A stretch of 64,000 bases of DNA from Vibrio breoganii (GCF_001677275.1 NZ_CP016178.1:248001-312000), one strand, 5' to 3'. Positions 46,392-56,809 are shown, counted from the stretch's first letter. The notes: a model not told the origin generated them from the letters alone. Numbers and translations: made by a program.

Positions 46392-47479
46392 AGCTGTTGC
46401 TGGTAGGGGCGCTGTTGTCATTTTCAGCTTTTCAATGTTTTGCCGAGAACATGATACTTCGCGAGTATTGGGAGTATGACTTGTATTTGGACGAGCATCC
46501 TGAACAAAAAAAATTAACCGAAGAAATGGAGAAGCGTATATATCAAGCGCCTGTTCCTTTGGCTATACAGCAACAGCGCCCAGTTAAAATCGATATCGTT
46601 TATCCCGGTTCACAGCTATCTGACTACTGGTGGCGCAATATTAAGACCCTAGAACTTAGACTGCAGGAGCTCGGTATCGAATACGAGCTGAATAAATATT
46701 CTTCGCGCCCTAATTTGGACTATCGACAAGAAAGTGAAAGCCTGCAACAGGTACTAAAAAACAACTCTGACTATTTGATTTTCACTCTGGATACAAGCAG
46801 ACACAAGAAGTTTGCTGAGAGTGTGATGAGCAATCCTAACACCAAGTTGATTCTTCTCAATATTACGACTCCAATTAAACGGTGGGGAGAAAAACAGCCT
46901 TTAATGTACGTTGGCTTTGACCACTTTAGAGGGACTCAATTATTAGCTAACGAATATAAGAAAATGTTTCCAAATTCTGCGGATTACGGCTTGGTTTATT
47001 TTTCACCAGGCTATATCAGCGAAGCTCGAGGAGACACCTTTGTTAAGTACTTAAAAGATGACGGGGATTATTCGTTAAAACGAGCGTATTTTACCAAAGC
47101 CAATCGAGAGACAGCGTATCAGGCGACTTTGTCGATGATAGAGCAGGAGGGTAATCTCGATTTTATCTACGCAAGCTCAACAGATATAGCGTTTGGTGTG
47201 ACAGATGCGCTGTCTGAACTAGGTAGAGAAGACATTGCAGTCAATGGTTGGGGTGGTGGCTCAGAGATTGAAGCAGTTCAAAGTGGATTGTTGGATTTTA
47301 CCGTAGTGAGAATAAATGATGACACAGGGCTAGCGATGGCAGAAGCCATCAAACTCGATCTGCAAAATGACCCTGTGCCTTTGGTATATTCGGGAGAATA
47401 TCAAGTGTTCACCAAAAATGACGAATCCAGTCTAGCAGAAGCCTTGAAACTCAAGGCATTCCGATATTCCAATAGGTAA
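46388..47479 (+). CDS. luxP: Autoinducer-2 binding protein LuxP (363 aa)
   Basis: Signal peptide [10 protein letters not shown], then periplasmic-binding-protein lobes. Residues that hold boron-AI-2 in V. harveyi LuxP are present in matching context: Gln/Ser/Trp in [11 protein letters not shown], Asn in LLNITTPI, Arg in SEARGDTF, Ser in YASSTDIA, Trp in NGWGGG and Arg in VVRINDDTG. It binds AI-2 and controls LuxQ. Overlaps the GIY-YIG gene by four bases and is followed by luxQ after two bases. Confidence 0.95.
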   Translation: MKLLLVGALLSFSAFQCFAENMILREYWEYDLYLDEHPEQKKLTEEMEKRIYQAPVPLAIQQQRPVKIDIVYPGSQLSDYWWRNIKTLELRLQELGIEYELNKYSSRPNLDYRQESESLQQVLKNNSDYLIFTLDTSRHKKFAESVMSNPNTKLILLNITTPIKRWGEKQPLMYVGFDHFRGTQLLANEYKKMFPNSADYGLVYFSPGYISEARGDTFVKYLKDDGDYSLKRAYFTKANRETAYQATLSMIEQEGNLDFIYASSTDIAFGVTDALSELGREDIAVNGWGGGSEIEAVQSGLLDFTVVRINDDTGLAMAEAIKLDLQNDPVPLVYSGEYQVFTKNDESSLAEALKLKAFRYSNR

Positions 47480-47481
47480 GC

Positions 47482-50010
47482 ATGAAAGTAGTCGATAGAA
47501 AGATATCACTGACCACTCAGATTATCCGTGTTGCATGGGTATCTTGGTTTGTGGTGATCTTAGGTTTTTTCTTTTACAACTATCAACTTAGCACCAAGAC
47601 CTTTGAGACTGAGCTTGAGCGAAATTTCAATCAGACCGCTCGCGTGGTGAAGCAGCTGATGGAAAATCGCTTACAAACGATACAGGTGACTCAGGATATA
47701 TCCTCGAAGTCCCGTACTCTAATCGAGCTGTTTGACTCTGAGCAATATCGCGCCGTTGATAATTACATGCTAAAGCTTGAGGAGTTTGATCCAGAGGGAG
47801 CTGCTGATTTTCGTTTCATGTACCGATATGGAGAATTGGCTTGGGAGGATGGTAATGCGGCATTTTATGGCTTTAGTCATGCACAGTTGATGGTCTTAGG
47901 AAATGAAGTTGATTTCAGCAATAGCTGGTATTTCTTGGTCCCGTCTACAAGCCTTGGCAATAAGCACACTATGATTCGCCGTTCTCCGCTTATTAACCCT
48001 GAGAGCGGAGAGTTGATTGGTTATTATTTTGTGGTTTTAGTGCTTGATAACAATCTTAGGCTCATTCGCAATGTGGTTCTAGACGGCAATATTAATGACC
48101 TTATGTTGGTAGAAAATGGAGAGGTGATCGCCGCTTCCTCTCCAAAGATGATTAAGCTTCTAGAGCAAGATTCACCATTAAGGCTTGAAGACCAGACTCA
48201 ATATGACTCTGAAATGATCAGTCAAGTTGATGTGATTGTGGGTGGTGTGCTTACGCCTGTGAAGGCGGTATTTGTGCAAAATACGAGTAAGCTAGAAAGG
48301 GTTGAGATCAGCTTTGCTGCCTCATTAATGCTGGCGTTGTTCGCTATAACCGCTTCGGCAGTCATCATCACTCAAATAGTGCAACGCAGAGTAGAAAGAG
48401 AAATCAAAGGGGTGATGTATTTAGCTGACAGCTTTGATAGCGCTAAGAAAACCATCTCTTTTAAAGGCTCGAACATTATTGAGTTTGACCGTTTAGGGCA
48501 TACCCTTCAGGCCAGTATTCGACGTGAAAAACAAAAAGAAACCTCGTTCAAAAACTTGTTTGAGTTTTCATTATTGCCTACGGCACTGCTTAATAGCGAC
48601 AAGCAGGTTCTAGAGCTGAACCCTGCCGCTATTGAGGCATTCGCTAATGACAGAGGAGCGGCGGCTCTCAAGAAAGAGCTCGATACCCATTTTGATTGTG
48701 TGTTGCAAACCCAGCAAAACGCAGAGGTTGATACGCACGTAGGAGAGCAGATTTACCGCTGGAGTATCGCTCCAATTTTGGTCGATGGTGCTTCGCCAAC
48801 ACTGGTCGTCCAAGGCAAAAACATTACTCAATTTGTTGAAGCTGAGCGTCAAAGTGAGCGAGCAAGGCTGGAAGCAGTGCAGACAGCATTGGCTCGAGCT
48901 GAGTTCTTAGCCAAGGTAAGCCATGAAATTAGAACGCCTTTAAATGGGATATTGGGCATGGCTCAACTTCTCAAACAAGGGGCGATTTCAGATGAACAGA
49001 AACGCCAAACACAAGTGCTACATAACAGTAGTGAACATCTTTTGAATTTGCTCAACGATATCCTCGACTTCTCTCGAATTGACAAGGGAGGAGTCGTTAT
49101 TGAGCATTCTGAGTTTTCCCTGAATCAAACCCTAGAAACCATAGAGTCTTTTGCTGAGCCGAGTTGTTTACAGAAGGGCTTGAAGTTTGCCGTAAATAAG
49201 AACTTTGAAGACGATGTAACGGTACGAAGTGATCAAATGAGGCTAACGCAGATCTTCCTCAACCTACTGACCAACGCCATCAAATTCACTACCAAAGGAG
49301 CGGTGGTTGTCGATGTTGAATTGCGTAATCGCTTAGCGGATAGAGCGGAGCTTTATTTCTCGGTGACGGATACAGGCATTGGGATTGCTAAAGATAACCT
49401 TGATAGCATTTTCTCATCATTTACCCAAGCGGATACTCATATTAGCCGACAATATGGTGGCAGCGGCTTAGGCCTGAGCATCGTTAAAAGCCTGGTTCAG
49501 TACCTTGAGGGTAAAATCAATGTTGAAAGCCAGTTAGGCAATGGCAGTCGCTTCTCTATTACTATGCCGATTCTTACCGTAGAGCGAAAGCAGCCCTGGC
49601 CAGAGGCACAAGAGGAACCACTTTTTGTCTTTGAAGGTGAGGCGAAGGTGCTATTGGTTGAGGATAACACCACCAACGCCTTTGTTATTCAAGCCTTAGG
49701 CAAGAAACACGGCTTAGTTTTTGATTGGGTAACAGATGGTATTCTGGCTATCGAAAAAGCCCAAGACAATCACTATGATCTCATCCTAATGGACAACCAA
49801 ATGCCCAACATGGATGGTATCGAGGCGACTGAGAAGCTACGTAACGAATTGCGCTTATCGACTCCAATTATCGCTTGTACCGCAGACGGCTACCAGTCAA
49901 CGACAGACGCATTCTTAGCCGCTGGGGCTAATGCCGTAATAGTGAAACCCATTTTAGAAGAGAACCTTGTACAGACCCTGCGCAAGGTTATGGAAAACGC
50001 TAAATGTTGA
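47482..50010 (+). CDS. luxQ: Quorum-sensing hybrid kinase LuxQ (842 aa)
   Basis: Two membrane helices enclose a periplasmic sensor domain that docks LuxP. Next come a PAS-like region, the HisKA motif FLAKVSHEIRTPLNGILG with phospho-acceptor His481, the ATPase domain (LNLLTNAIKFT, GSGLGLSIVKSL) and a C-terminal receiver with Asp771 in LILMDNQMPNMDG. It phosphorylates or dephosphorylates LuxU according to AI-2. luxU, luxO are not in the window. Overlaps the next gene by seven bases. Confidence 0.96.
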   Translation: MKVVDRKISLTTQIIRVAWVSWFVVILGFFFYNYQLSTKTFETELERNFNQTARVVKQLMENRLQTIQVTQDISSKSRTLIELFDSEQYRAVDNYMLKLEEFDPEGAADFRFMYRYGELAWEDGNAAFYGFSHAQLMVLGNEVDFSNSWYFLVPSTSLGNKHTMIRRSPLINPESGELIGYYFVVLVLDNNLRLIRNVVLDGNINDLMLVENGEVIAASSPKMIKLLEQDSPLRLEDQTQYDSEMISQVDVIVGGVLTPVKAVFVQNTSKLERVEISFAASLMLALFAITASAVIITQIVQRRVEREIKGVMYLADSFDSAKKTISFKGSNIIEFDRLGHTLQASIRREKQKETSFKNLFEFSLLPTALLNSDKQVLELNPAAIEAFANDRGAAALKKELDTHFDCVLQTQQNAEVDTHVGEQIYRWSIAPILVDGASPTLVVQGKNITQFVEAERQSERARLEAVQTALARAEFLAKVSHEIRTPLNGILGMAQLLKQGAISDEQKRQTQVLHNSSEHLLNLLNDILDFSRIDKGGVVIEHSEFSLNQTLETIESFAEPSCLQKGLKFAVNKNFEDDVTVRSDQMRLTQIFLNLLTNAIKFTTKGAVVVDVELRNRLADRAELYFSVTDTGIGIAKDNLDSIFSSFTQADTHISRQYGGSGLGLSIVKSLVQYLEGKINVESQLGNGSRFSITMPILTVERKQPWPEAQEEPLFVFEGEAKVLLVEDNTTNAFVIQALGKKHGLVFDWVTDGILAIEKAQDNHYDLILMDNQMPNMDGIEATEKLRNELRLSTPIIACTADGYQSTTDAFLAAGANAVIVKPILEENLVQTLRKVMENAKC

Positions 50011-50963
50011 ATTACGAACCTATTGATATTCCCTTTAATCATCGTCACACCTGTTGGTTTTGCGCCGAGCCAAGCAATGACATAGTTCAGTATCCTAAGG
50101 TGGCTTCACCTTATCTTGCGCACGTGCCTTTGCAACTGCCTGCGTGTCGTGAGTGTAAAGTTATTGCGTGGTCTTGCATCACAGATTCTATTTGGGATCT
50201 GCGACTTCAGGTTAATAACGCGCTGATGAAGCGATATGCAAAACACCTTGGTATTGGCGTGAATTGGACAAAGCAAGAACTGGAAGAAACCACGTTAGAG
50301 GGGACCTCTTTCAAGGGTTTTACCGATAGCGCTTGGATGATGTACGAGATCGCGAAAGGGCGAGTGAACTTCTCGGGTTGGCCTCTTGCGATCAATGGAG
50401 TGCCACTGGATATTATCGATGACAGCTACGGCTATGACTTTGATGGAGCACGTTTTATTAACTTTGATGCCGCGGTAGAGTTTTATCAAAAAGCGGAGTC
50501 TTTGAATAAATACCTCATCGATGGATTAGTCTCATTGTTGGGACAAGATCGCTTCGCTTATGCTTTGAGAGTGGCGCGACTTCACCCTTCTATCAGTAAG
50601 CGAATGGCTGATGAAGTGATTGCAGAGATTACCGAGCAAGAGTTTGACCGAGCGGAAATGCTAAGGCAACCCGAGCATCGATCTGGATTAAAGGATGTCA
50701 ACATTGAGAGTATTTCTGCGGTTACTCTCGGTAGTGAGCAGGTGCAGCCAGAGGCCATAGCTTGGGCTATGAGGCGAGACATTGGTGATCTTGTTGAATT
50801 GCAGCAGTGTGAAGATGCGTTTTTTGATGAACATGAGCACTTAGGTGGCGTTGCTGCCTTTGCGCTCTATCACGGACTACAACTCTATCTCGAAGCGCGT
50901 CAAGACGATAGTTGGAGTGAACAACACGACCCCAACTATGCTCTTTGGAATCAGAATAGCTGA
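50004..50963 (+). CDS. Unknown protein with N-terminal Cys pairs, overlapping luxQ (319 aa)
   Basis: The ATG lies inside the luxQ end (ATGTTGA), so it is probably cotranslated with luxQ. The first 50 residues hold two pairs CWFC and CREC about 35 apart, which suggests a zinc site. The rest is helical and acidic, with no membrane segment or signal. No family recognised. Being last in the luxPQ run, it may have an unknown link to AI-2 sensing, or simply share the transcript. Confidence 0.8.
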   Translation: MLNYEPIDIPFNHRHTCWFCAEPSNDIVQYPKVASPYLAHVPLQLPACRECKVIAWSCITDSIWDLRLQVNNALMKRYAKHLGIGVNWTKQELEETTLEGTSFKGFTDSAWMMYEIAKGRVNFSGWPLAINGVPLDIIDDSYGYDFDGARFINFDAAVEFYQKAESLNKYLIDGLVSLLGQDRFAYALRVARLHPSISKRMADEVIAEITEQEFDRAEMLRQPEHRSGLKDVNIESISAVTLGSEQVQPEAIAWAMRRDIGDLVELQQCEDAFFDEHEHLGGVAAFALYHGLQLYLEARQDDSWSEQHDPNYALWNQNS

Positions 50964-50981
50964 GGTTGTTCCAGACCCTAG

Positions 50982-51809
50982 TTAGTCGCTCTTTGCCAAC
51001 AAGCGGTCAAGTAGGCTTGTGGGTAAGATGCGACGAAGAAAACCAAACACGTAAGTGGGCTGCGTGACATAGTAACGCGCCTTTGGTTTCTGGCTGGTGA
51101 GTATCTTTTTGACTGGCACAAGAACCGCTTCGGCAGGCAAGGTAAATCGATTGGTAGAGGTTTCTTTGCCTAAACGCTCAATGGTATTTTGATAGTTTTT
51201 ACTGTGTCTCGAGTTGTCAGTATCTATTGTTTGTTCAAATGCCTTAAGGGCATTCTCTCGAAACTTACTCACTATCGGCCCTGGCTCTATCAAGCTCACT
51301 GAGATTGGTGTGTCCATCAGTTCTAATCGTAAGGTATCGGTATACCCTTCAAGGGCAAACTTACTGGTGTTGTATGCGCCACGATATTTCATTGCCACTA
51401 ATCCCAACACCGAACTGTTTTGAATGATCTTGCCATTGCCTTGTTTCAGCATAATGGGAATCACCGCTTTGGTGAGTTCATGCCAACCTATAAGGTTGGT
51501 TTCTAGCTGAGCTCGAAGTGCCTCGGTAGGCAAGTCTTCTAACGCGCCACATTGTCCGTAAGCTGCGTTATTAAACAGTGCATCGAGTCTTCCACTGGTT
51601 ATCTCCAACGCTTCTGCTAATCCAGAATGTATCGACTCGGCATCTGTGACATCAAGTTGAACACAATTAAGCCCTTCGTTCTTGAGTCTGCTGACATCGT
51701 CACTGCTTCGGCAACTGGCTACAACTGTGTATCCCGTTTGATGTAATTGCTTGGCGCAGTGATAGCCAATGCCACTGCTGCAGCCAGTAATTAAGATTGA
51801 TTCTTTCAT
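50982..51809 (-). CDS. Short-chain dehydrogenase/reductase (275 aa)
   Basis: Classic SDR: TGCSSGIGYHCAKQL (NADP-binding TGxxxGIG), NNAAYG, catalytic Ser in QNSSVLGL and YNTSK (Tyr-x3-Lys). C-terminal basic segment resembles the SDRs of the retinol-dehydrogenase-like group. AGGATAC precedes the ATG. Converges with the gene after luxQ. Substrate unknown. Confidence 0.9.
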   Translation of the reverse strand: MKESILITGCSSGIGYHCAKQLHQTGYTVVASCRSSDDVSRLKNEGLNCVQLDVTDAESIHSGLAEALEITSGRLDALFNNAAYGQCGALEDLPTEALRAQLETNLIGWHELTKAVIPIMLKQGNGKIIQNSSVLGLVAMKYRGAYNTSKFALEGYTDTLRLELMDTPISVSLIEPGPIVSKFRENALKAFEQTIDTDNSRHSKNYQNTIERLGKETSTNRFTLPAEAVLVPVKKILTSQKPKARYYVTQPTYVFGFLRRILPTSLLDRLLAKSD

Positions 51810-51948
51810 TTGTATCCTGTTTGGATTTTTAGAAATCTGAGTGCCTGACCATTGAAAACACTTATGTTAGCAGAATCTAACGGAACCTAGCTTGTCGAAT
51901 AAGGTCTTAAACAACACTAATAAGGACTAAAGGTAGGTTATAGAAGAG

Positions 51949-52071
51949 ATGGCTATGTTCGAAGTCCCTGCGTATAAAGCGTATCAATTGTTTAAGATCG
52001 GACTTCTTACGGAGCGACAGTTTCTACACTTATTGATGCGTATTGACAGAGCAATGAAAAAGAGAAGGTAG
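51949..52071 (+). CDS. Small basic protein, 40 aa (candidate)
   Basis: Starts MAMFEVPAYKAYQLFK and ends RIDRAMKKRR. AGAAGAG stands directly before the first ATG, and the second ATG (51955) would be better spaced from it, giving 38 residues. The sequence has a balanced amphipathic helix and no rare-codon or frame problems. No family recognised. It sits alone between two minus-strand genes. Confidence 0.5.
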   Translation: MAMFEVPAYKAYQLFKIGLLTERQFLHLLMRIDRAMKKRR

Positions 52072-52134
52072 CTATCCCTTAGAGCAATCGTACTCAGCGA
52101 TTGCATACTTAGTGCGGTTGTTATTAATGGCCTG

Positions 52135-53718
52135 CTATGGCATTTGTATTGTAGCTTCTTCATTGCAGTCGAGATCTATGGATTTCTGATACGTTGAAGC
52201 CTTATTGAGTAAGTAATGTTTGAGAGCATCCACTTCTACCTGTGACATTTCCAAGTACAACTTTGTGCGTCTATAGAGGATATCTTGCGCAGAATGTGCG
52301 AACTCATGCTCAAACAAATAGTCCACCTCTGCTGCATACAGTTGCGCTGAAAAGCGTTTACCTAGGTCTTGTTCTTCGCGCAATGAATGAGCAATGATCA
52401 GTGCACGAGTGCCATAAATACTTACCCAACGTTGGATGATTTCTTGGCTTACAAAGGGGGCAAGTTCAGTTAATTGCGCAAGTAGATCTTGTTTATCAAA
52501 CTGTTCTGCACCCGGCAAAAGGGTGTCTTCGGTTGTGCAGGGGGGCATCTCAGGAAAGACGCGTTCTAGCTTACCTAACGCCGCATTTGCCAACTTTCTA
52601 TAGGTCGTAAGCTTGCCACCAAATACCGATAGTAAAGGCGCAGTTTCTAGGGAGTGCTGCAGGGTGAGGGTGTAATCTCTGGTGATTGCCTGAGGGGAGT
52701 CAGATTCATCATCGCAAAGAGGTCGTACGCCACTAAAGCTGGATATGATGTCGTCTTTGAATGTGGTGTGCTTAAAGTGTAGGTTTACCACGTCTAATAG
52801 GTAGTCTATTTCATCATCAGAAATGGTGACTTTACGGGGATCGCCTTTGTATTCAACATCGGTTGTGCCTATCAGAGAGTATTTATCTAAATAGGGAATA
52901 GCGAAAACAATGCGTCCATCTTGGTTTTGCAAGATATAAGCAAATTCCTGAGAATAGATTTTCGGAACTATGATGTGCGAACCCTTGATAAGGCGAATGC
53001 CCATAGGTGATTTGGTTTGCACGGTATCGGTAATGAACTCTTTCACCCAAGGCCCAGTGGCATTGACTACACAATGAGAGCGACGGGTTAGGCGCTCACC
53101 GGTTCGATGGTCGAGAAGCTCAACGGTCCATATCTTATCTTGCTGGGTAACAGAAACGACCTCACAGTAGTTTCGCACTTCAGCGCCGTTCTCTTTGGCT
53201 TGCATTGCATTGAGAACCACCAATCTAGCATCATCCACCCAGCAATCAGAGTACTCAAAGCCAACCTTAAACTCATCATACATGATGCCGTCATCGCCTA
53301 GGGAAACCTTACAAGAAGCGGGGAGCGAGTTACGTGTGCTGAGATAATCGTACAAGTACATTCCGGTGCGGATCATCCAGGCAGGGCGAAGGAAAGGACG
53401 GTGAGGCAGGCGAAATCTCATCGGTCTTGCTATATGAGGGGCTTTTTTGAGGATGACTTCACGCTCAGCCAGAGCTTCTGAGACTAAGCGAAACTCGTAG
53501 TGTTCTAGGTAGCGCAAACCGCCATGAATCAGTTTAGAACTGGCAGACGAGGTCGCGCTAGCGAAGTCTTTGGCTTCAAATAGGGCGGTAGACAGGCCTC
53601 TAGAGACGGCATCGGCTGCAATACCAACACCATTGATACCACCGCCAACTACAATAATATCGAGAATCTGCGATTCGTTGTGGTCGTGCTGTAATCGCTC
53701 TGATCTTGCTTGGTTCAT
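52135..53718 (-). CDS. glpD: Aerobic glycerol-3-phosphate dehydrogenase GlpD (527 aa)
   Basis: FAD fold IIVVGGGINGVGIAADAVSRG, then SSKLIHGGLRYLEHYEFRLV and the DAO domain with GSHIIVPK, IGTTDVEYKGDP and GGKLTTYRKLA, all typical of GlpD. Membrane-associated; oxidises sn-glycerol 3-phosphate to dihydroxyacetone phosphate and reduces quinone. No other glp gene is in the window. A hairpin lies upstream at 53831-53864. Confidence 0.96.
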   Translation of the reverse strand: MNQARSERLQHDHNESQILDIIVVGGGINGVGIAADAVSRGLSTALFEAKDFASATSSASSKLIHGGLRYLEHYEFRLVSEALAEREVILKKAPHIARPMRFRLPHRPFLRPAWMIRTGMYLYDYLSTRNSLPASCKVSLGDDGIMYDEFKVGFEYSDCWVDDARLVVLNAMQAKENGAEVRNYCEVVSVTQQDKIWTVELLDHRTGERLTRRSHCVVNATGPWVKEFITDTVQTKSPMGIRLIKGSHIIVPKIYSQEFAYILQNQDGRIVFAIPYLDKYSLIGTTDVEYKGDPRKVTISDDEIDYLLDVVNLHFKHTTFKDDIISSFSGVRPLCDDESDSPQAITRDYTLTLQHSLETAPLLSVFGGKLTTYRKLANAALGKLERVFPEMPPCTTEDTLLPGAEQFDKQDLLAQLTELAPFVSQEIIQRWVSIYGTRALIIAHSLREEQDLGKRFSAQLYAAEVDYLFEHEFAHSAQDILYRRTKLYLEMSQVEVDALKHYLLNKASTYQKSIDLDCNEEATIQMP

Positions 53719-53830
53719 TAGCTAACTACCCTATGAGAACGTTTACACTTTTAACTCGAAAAGTGAAGAATGCTAGTTTGAGTTTATACGTATAGCTTAA
53801 GACATTGCGATTAAGGAAATGGAGAAGCTA

Positions 53831-53864
53831 GGGCAATTTTCATGATTTTATATGAAAATCGCCC
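53831..53864 (-). terminator. Hairpin between yccT-like gene and glpD
   Basis: GGGCGATTTTCAT and ATGAAAATTGCCC arms pair over 13 positions with one G-U. No T-run. It may terminate the yccS-yccT unit or act in the glpD leader. Confidence 0.45.
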
Positions 53865-53929
53865 AGATTTGAGAGAGGAGTCTCTATTTTTAGGTGCAAG
53901 ACTCCAACTCTTGACTGCAGGAGTCGGTA

Positions 53930-54637
53930 TTACTGGCTGTTCACGTAGGCTTTAAAGCGTGCTTTGGTTGCATCGTCTGCCTTGCCGTACCAGAACATCA
54001 GCATCTCTTCTTCAGTGGTCGCTGTTGTTGTCTCTGGTAGTTGCGTTGGCGTTGCATTCGTTGTTGCTGTTTCAGCAACAGGTACTACGGTAACTGTCTG
54101 CCCAGAGGCTTGTGCTGCTGTTACAGCGGCATATGCAGCGCTATTGGTGGTTGCAATGGCAGCAGCGCCACCCGCAGCATTGAACTTAATCATCTCGGTT
54201 TCGTAATCACGACCAATTTGCATGCCTTCATGGACCAGCTTGTCTTGGGTCATCTCTATGGTTTGGTTAGACTCATTCACCAATTTCCAATCAGGGTTGC
54301 TATTGAATCTCTGTGCTTCACGGATGTTGCGGTACTTAGGAAATTCAAACTCTAGATTTTCGTTCTCAGCGGTAAACTTCGCTACGATAACGTCAGAGTT
54401 CATTTTCTCGAACTCTTGGCCTTGTTTAAAGCTAGGAACGTAGCGAAATACGATCTGGTTTTCGCCGTCAGGTAGAATTGCTGTAGAGCTTGATGAGAAG
54501 AACCCACCGTCAATCTCAGGTTCTGTGCCGTTGACAAGTAGTAAGTCAACATCCTCAGGAAGACCGATGGTGACCTCTGCAAATGCAGGTGCAGTCAGTG
54601 ATAGTGCTAGTCCGGTTAGCAAAATTTTCTTGTACAT
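53930..54637 (-). CDS. yccT: DUF2057 (YccT-like) secreted protein (235 aa)
   Basis: Signal peptide LTAPAFAEV, then IGLPEDVDLLLVNGTE and LPDGENQIVFRYVP as in YccT, and the end MLMFWYGKADDATKARFKAYV. An unusual Ala/Thr-rich stretch (residues about 150-205, including TTNATPTQLPETTTATT) separates the two conserved parts and is absent from E. coli YccT. In E. coli this protein (CsgI) inhibits curli assembly; whether that holds here is unknown. Nine bases after the yccS-like gene. Confidence 0.85.
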   Translation of the reverse strand: MYKKILLTGLALSLTAPAFAEVTIGLPEDVDLLLVNGTEPEIDGGFFSSSSTAILPDGENQIVFRYVPSFKQGQEFEKMNSDVIVAKFTAENENLEFEFPKYRNIREAQRFNSNPDWKLVNESNQTIEMTQDKLVHEGMQIGRDYETEMIKFNAAGGAAAIATTNSAAYAAVTAAQASGQTVTVVPVAETATTNATPTQLPETTTATTEEEMLMFWYGKADDATKARFKAYVNSQ

Positions 54638-54646
54638 AGAGCTTCT

Positions 54647-56809
54647 CTAAAGTTTTGGGTCTAAGACCAATTTTGATTTTGAAAAAGTTTGGCTGAGTAT
54701 TTTTATCTCTGGCAACATTCTGTGGATCAAGTGCAGTTGTTGCAAGATCATCTGTGCAGATGTGCCATCACTCTCACGCCATTGTGATAGTTTGTGTTGG
54801 ATATGATTGGTATCGAACACTTTTTCATCGAAGGGTTCATCACGCAAAGCCTTCTCAATAGCATCGAGCTTAACATGAATCTCCTGATATGCATCAATTA
54901 CTAGCTTGTGCGTTGTCGCATCACTGAGCTGTGTTCTGTGTGCGCCCAGTGCAGAGACGTAACTGAGTAGGGCATGGTTTAAGGTCAAGAAGCGAAAACT
55001 CTCGTTGACGGCATGCTGATATTTACCAGGTTCGGCGAGCATATTGCTAATCGCTGCGCTCAGGTTCGCGTCATGACTATGAGCAGCACGGCGAGCGATG
55101 CGGTAGTTGAGGTCGTCGGTTTTTCCTAGTCGATACTGAGCGATAATCTGAGCGAGGTAATTTCCGTTGGCTTTAATTGCCTGTCCCATAAGAGAGGGCA
55201 ATTTCTTGGCTTGCCAATCAGGCAGAATGAAGTAGACCGCGCCTGCGGCCAGTAGGCTTCCTATCAGGGTATCAATCAATCTTGGGACAATCACCGCATA
55301 TCCGGCTCCAAGTTGAGAGAACAAGAACAGCACCAGTACGGTAATAATTGCCGTCGCATAAGCGTAGTTTTGCAGCCTAAACGCAAAGAAAAGTACGCTG
55401 GAAATGACAATAACAAACAGTTGGCCTTCCACTTCAGGGATAAGAGAGAGCATCACAACGCCAAGGATCAATCCGGCAAAGGTGCCACTGATCCTATGAA
55501 ATAGCTTTTGTTTGGTGGAGCTAAAGTTACGCTGACAGACAAATAAGGTGGTCAGCAGTATCCAGAACCCATGCTCAATGGAGAATAATTCAATGATGCC
55601 ATAACCAACGGTGAGTGCCGTTGCGAGCCTTATGGCGTGGCGAAATAGCACTGATGAAGGGGAAAGACTGTCGCTAATTCGCTGCCACATCTGTTTGGCG
55701 GTATGCGCGGTTCTATCATCCAGCACATGATCAAACGATTGTGCATCAGGGTTGTTCACGTTATTCAGCAATCTATCGACCGTACACAAGTTATTGAATA
55801 GGTACTGAAGCTGAGCTAAAGATTGTTGCCACTCAGGGTTACGTTGCTCAATGAGGTGAGTCATTGCACCTTGCAGTTCATCCAAGGCGATAACCGACTC
55901 CTGACTGCGTTTATAAGGCTGGTTCAGCCTTAGAGATTCCGCTATATATTCGCACTCTTTGGCGTAGGACTGAATGAGGTGCTTGAATCGAAATAGCACA
56001 TCTGAGCGTTCAAAATGCAGTGCAAGGTCTTGATAGCGGTAGTGACTGGAACTGAGTCTTTCATGCATATCTTGGGCAAGAAAGTAGATACGCAAAAATC
56101 GGTCACTAGGGCCATCGACATGCCCTTTCTTTGAGCGCTTTAACAGGGTGTCACGGCATAGCTCTAATGCTTCTACCGTGTTTGCATTGAGCTTTGCTTC
56201 CTCAATGCGCATCGGCTGAGGCGCAAGGCCTGTTGTCGGGTGAAAAAGGCGACTTTTTGTATCCAGGTAGCGCGATAGCTGGTGGAAGGTCTGCGAAAGA
56301 CTCAGCTGAACGGGCTGCATTGGCCACAGGCTTTGCCATATTAAAGAGAGCAAATAGTACCAAGCTGCACCTAGTAACAACAGGATTGGCTGACTCCAAA
56401 TATCGGTACTTTCGCTGGCCCCCAACATGGTATAGATGGCGATCAGCAATGAACCAAAGGCGATGCTCGCATAGCGCGGACCAATGGCGCCTAGCATGAT
56501 AAAAGTGAAGGTTGAAATGAATAACCCCACGGCAAAAGCAAGGGGATAAGGGTAGAGCACCTCGATGGAAATACTCGCAATCGCAAAACAGATAAAGGTT
56601 AGGGTGAGTGCTTTTAAACGTCCCCAGAAGTTGTCGTCAGTTTCCGCAAGAGCGGCTGCGATGACGCCAAGAACCAATGGTGTAATGAGAGTATATTGAC
56701 CTAGATACCAACATGGCAGTACGACGCCTAACATGGTGACTAGGATGAGAAGGCTGTAGTTAATCGTTTTATTCGCCCAATATTGGCGAAGTGTGGCAGA
56801 AGTGTTCAC
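54647..56809 (-). CDS. yccS: YccS/YhfK-family FUSC inner-membrane protein (720 aa)
   Basis: Two blocks of membrane segments (residues about 15-160 and 390-520), each followed by a long soluble helical part, the layout of the YccS/YhfK family and the FUSC fold. FWILLTTLFVCQRNFSSTKQKLFHRISGT is split across 404-432 and is highly characteristic. Start is GTG with a weak ribosome site. It may export aromatic acids or similar compounds, by analogy with AaeB-type FUSC proteins. Operon with yccT. Confidence 0.88.
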   Translation of the reverse strand: MNTSATLRQYWANKTINYSLLILVTMLGVVLPCWYLGQYTLITPLVLGVIAAALAETDDNFWGRLKALTLTFICFAIASISIEVLYPYPLAFAVGLFISTFTFIMLGAIGPRYASIAFGSLLIAIYTMLGASESTDIWSQPILLLLGAAWYYLLSLIWQSLWPMQPVQLSLSQTFHQLSRYLDTKSRLFHPTTGLAPQPMRIEEAKLNANTVEALELCRDTLLKRSKKGHVDGPSDRFLRIYFLAQDMHERLSSSHYRYQDLALHFERSDVLFRFKHLIQSYAKECEYIAESLRLNQPYKRSQESVIALDELQGAMTHLIEQRNPEWQQSLAQLQYLFNNLCTVDRLLNNVNNPDAQSFDHVLDDRTAHTAKQMWQRISDSLSPSSVLFRHAIRLATALTVGYGIIELFSIEHGFWILLTTLFVCQRNFSSTKQKLFHRISGTFAGLILGVVMLSLIPEVEGQLFVIVISSVLFFAFRLQNYAYATAIITVLVLFLFSQLGAGYAVIVPRLIDTLIGSLLAAGAVYFILPDWQAKKLPSLMGQAIKANGNYLAQIIAQYRLGKTDDLNYRIARRAAHSHDANLSAAISNMLAEPGKYQHAVNESFRFLTLNHALLSYVSALGAHRTQLSDATTHKLVIDAYQEIHVKLDAIEKALRDEPFDEKVFDTNHIQHKLSQWRESDGTSAQMILQQLHLIHRMLPEIKILSQTFSKSKLVLDPKL

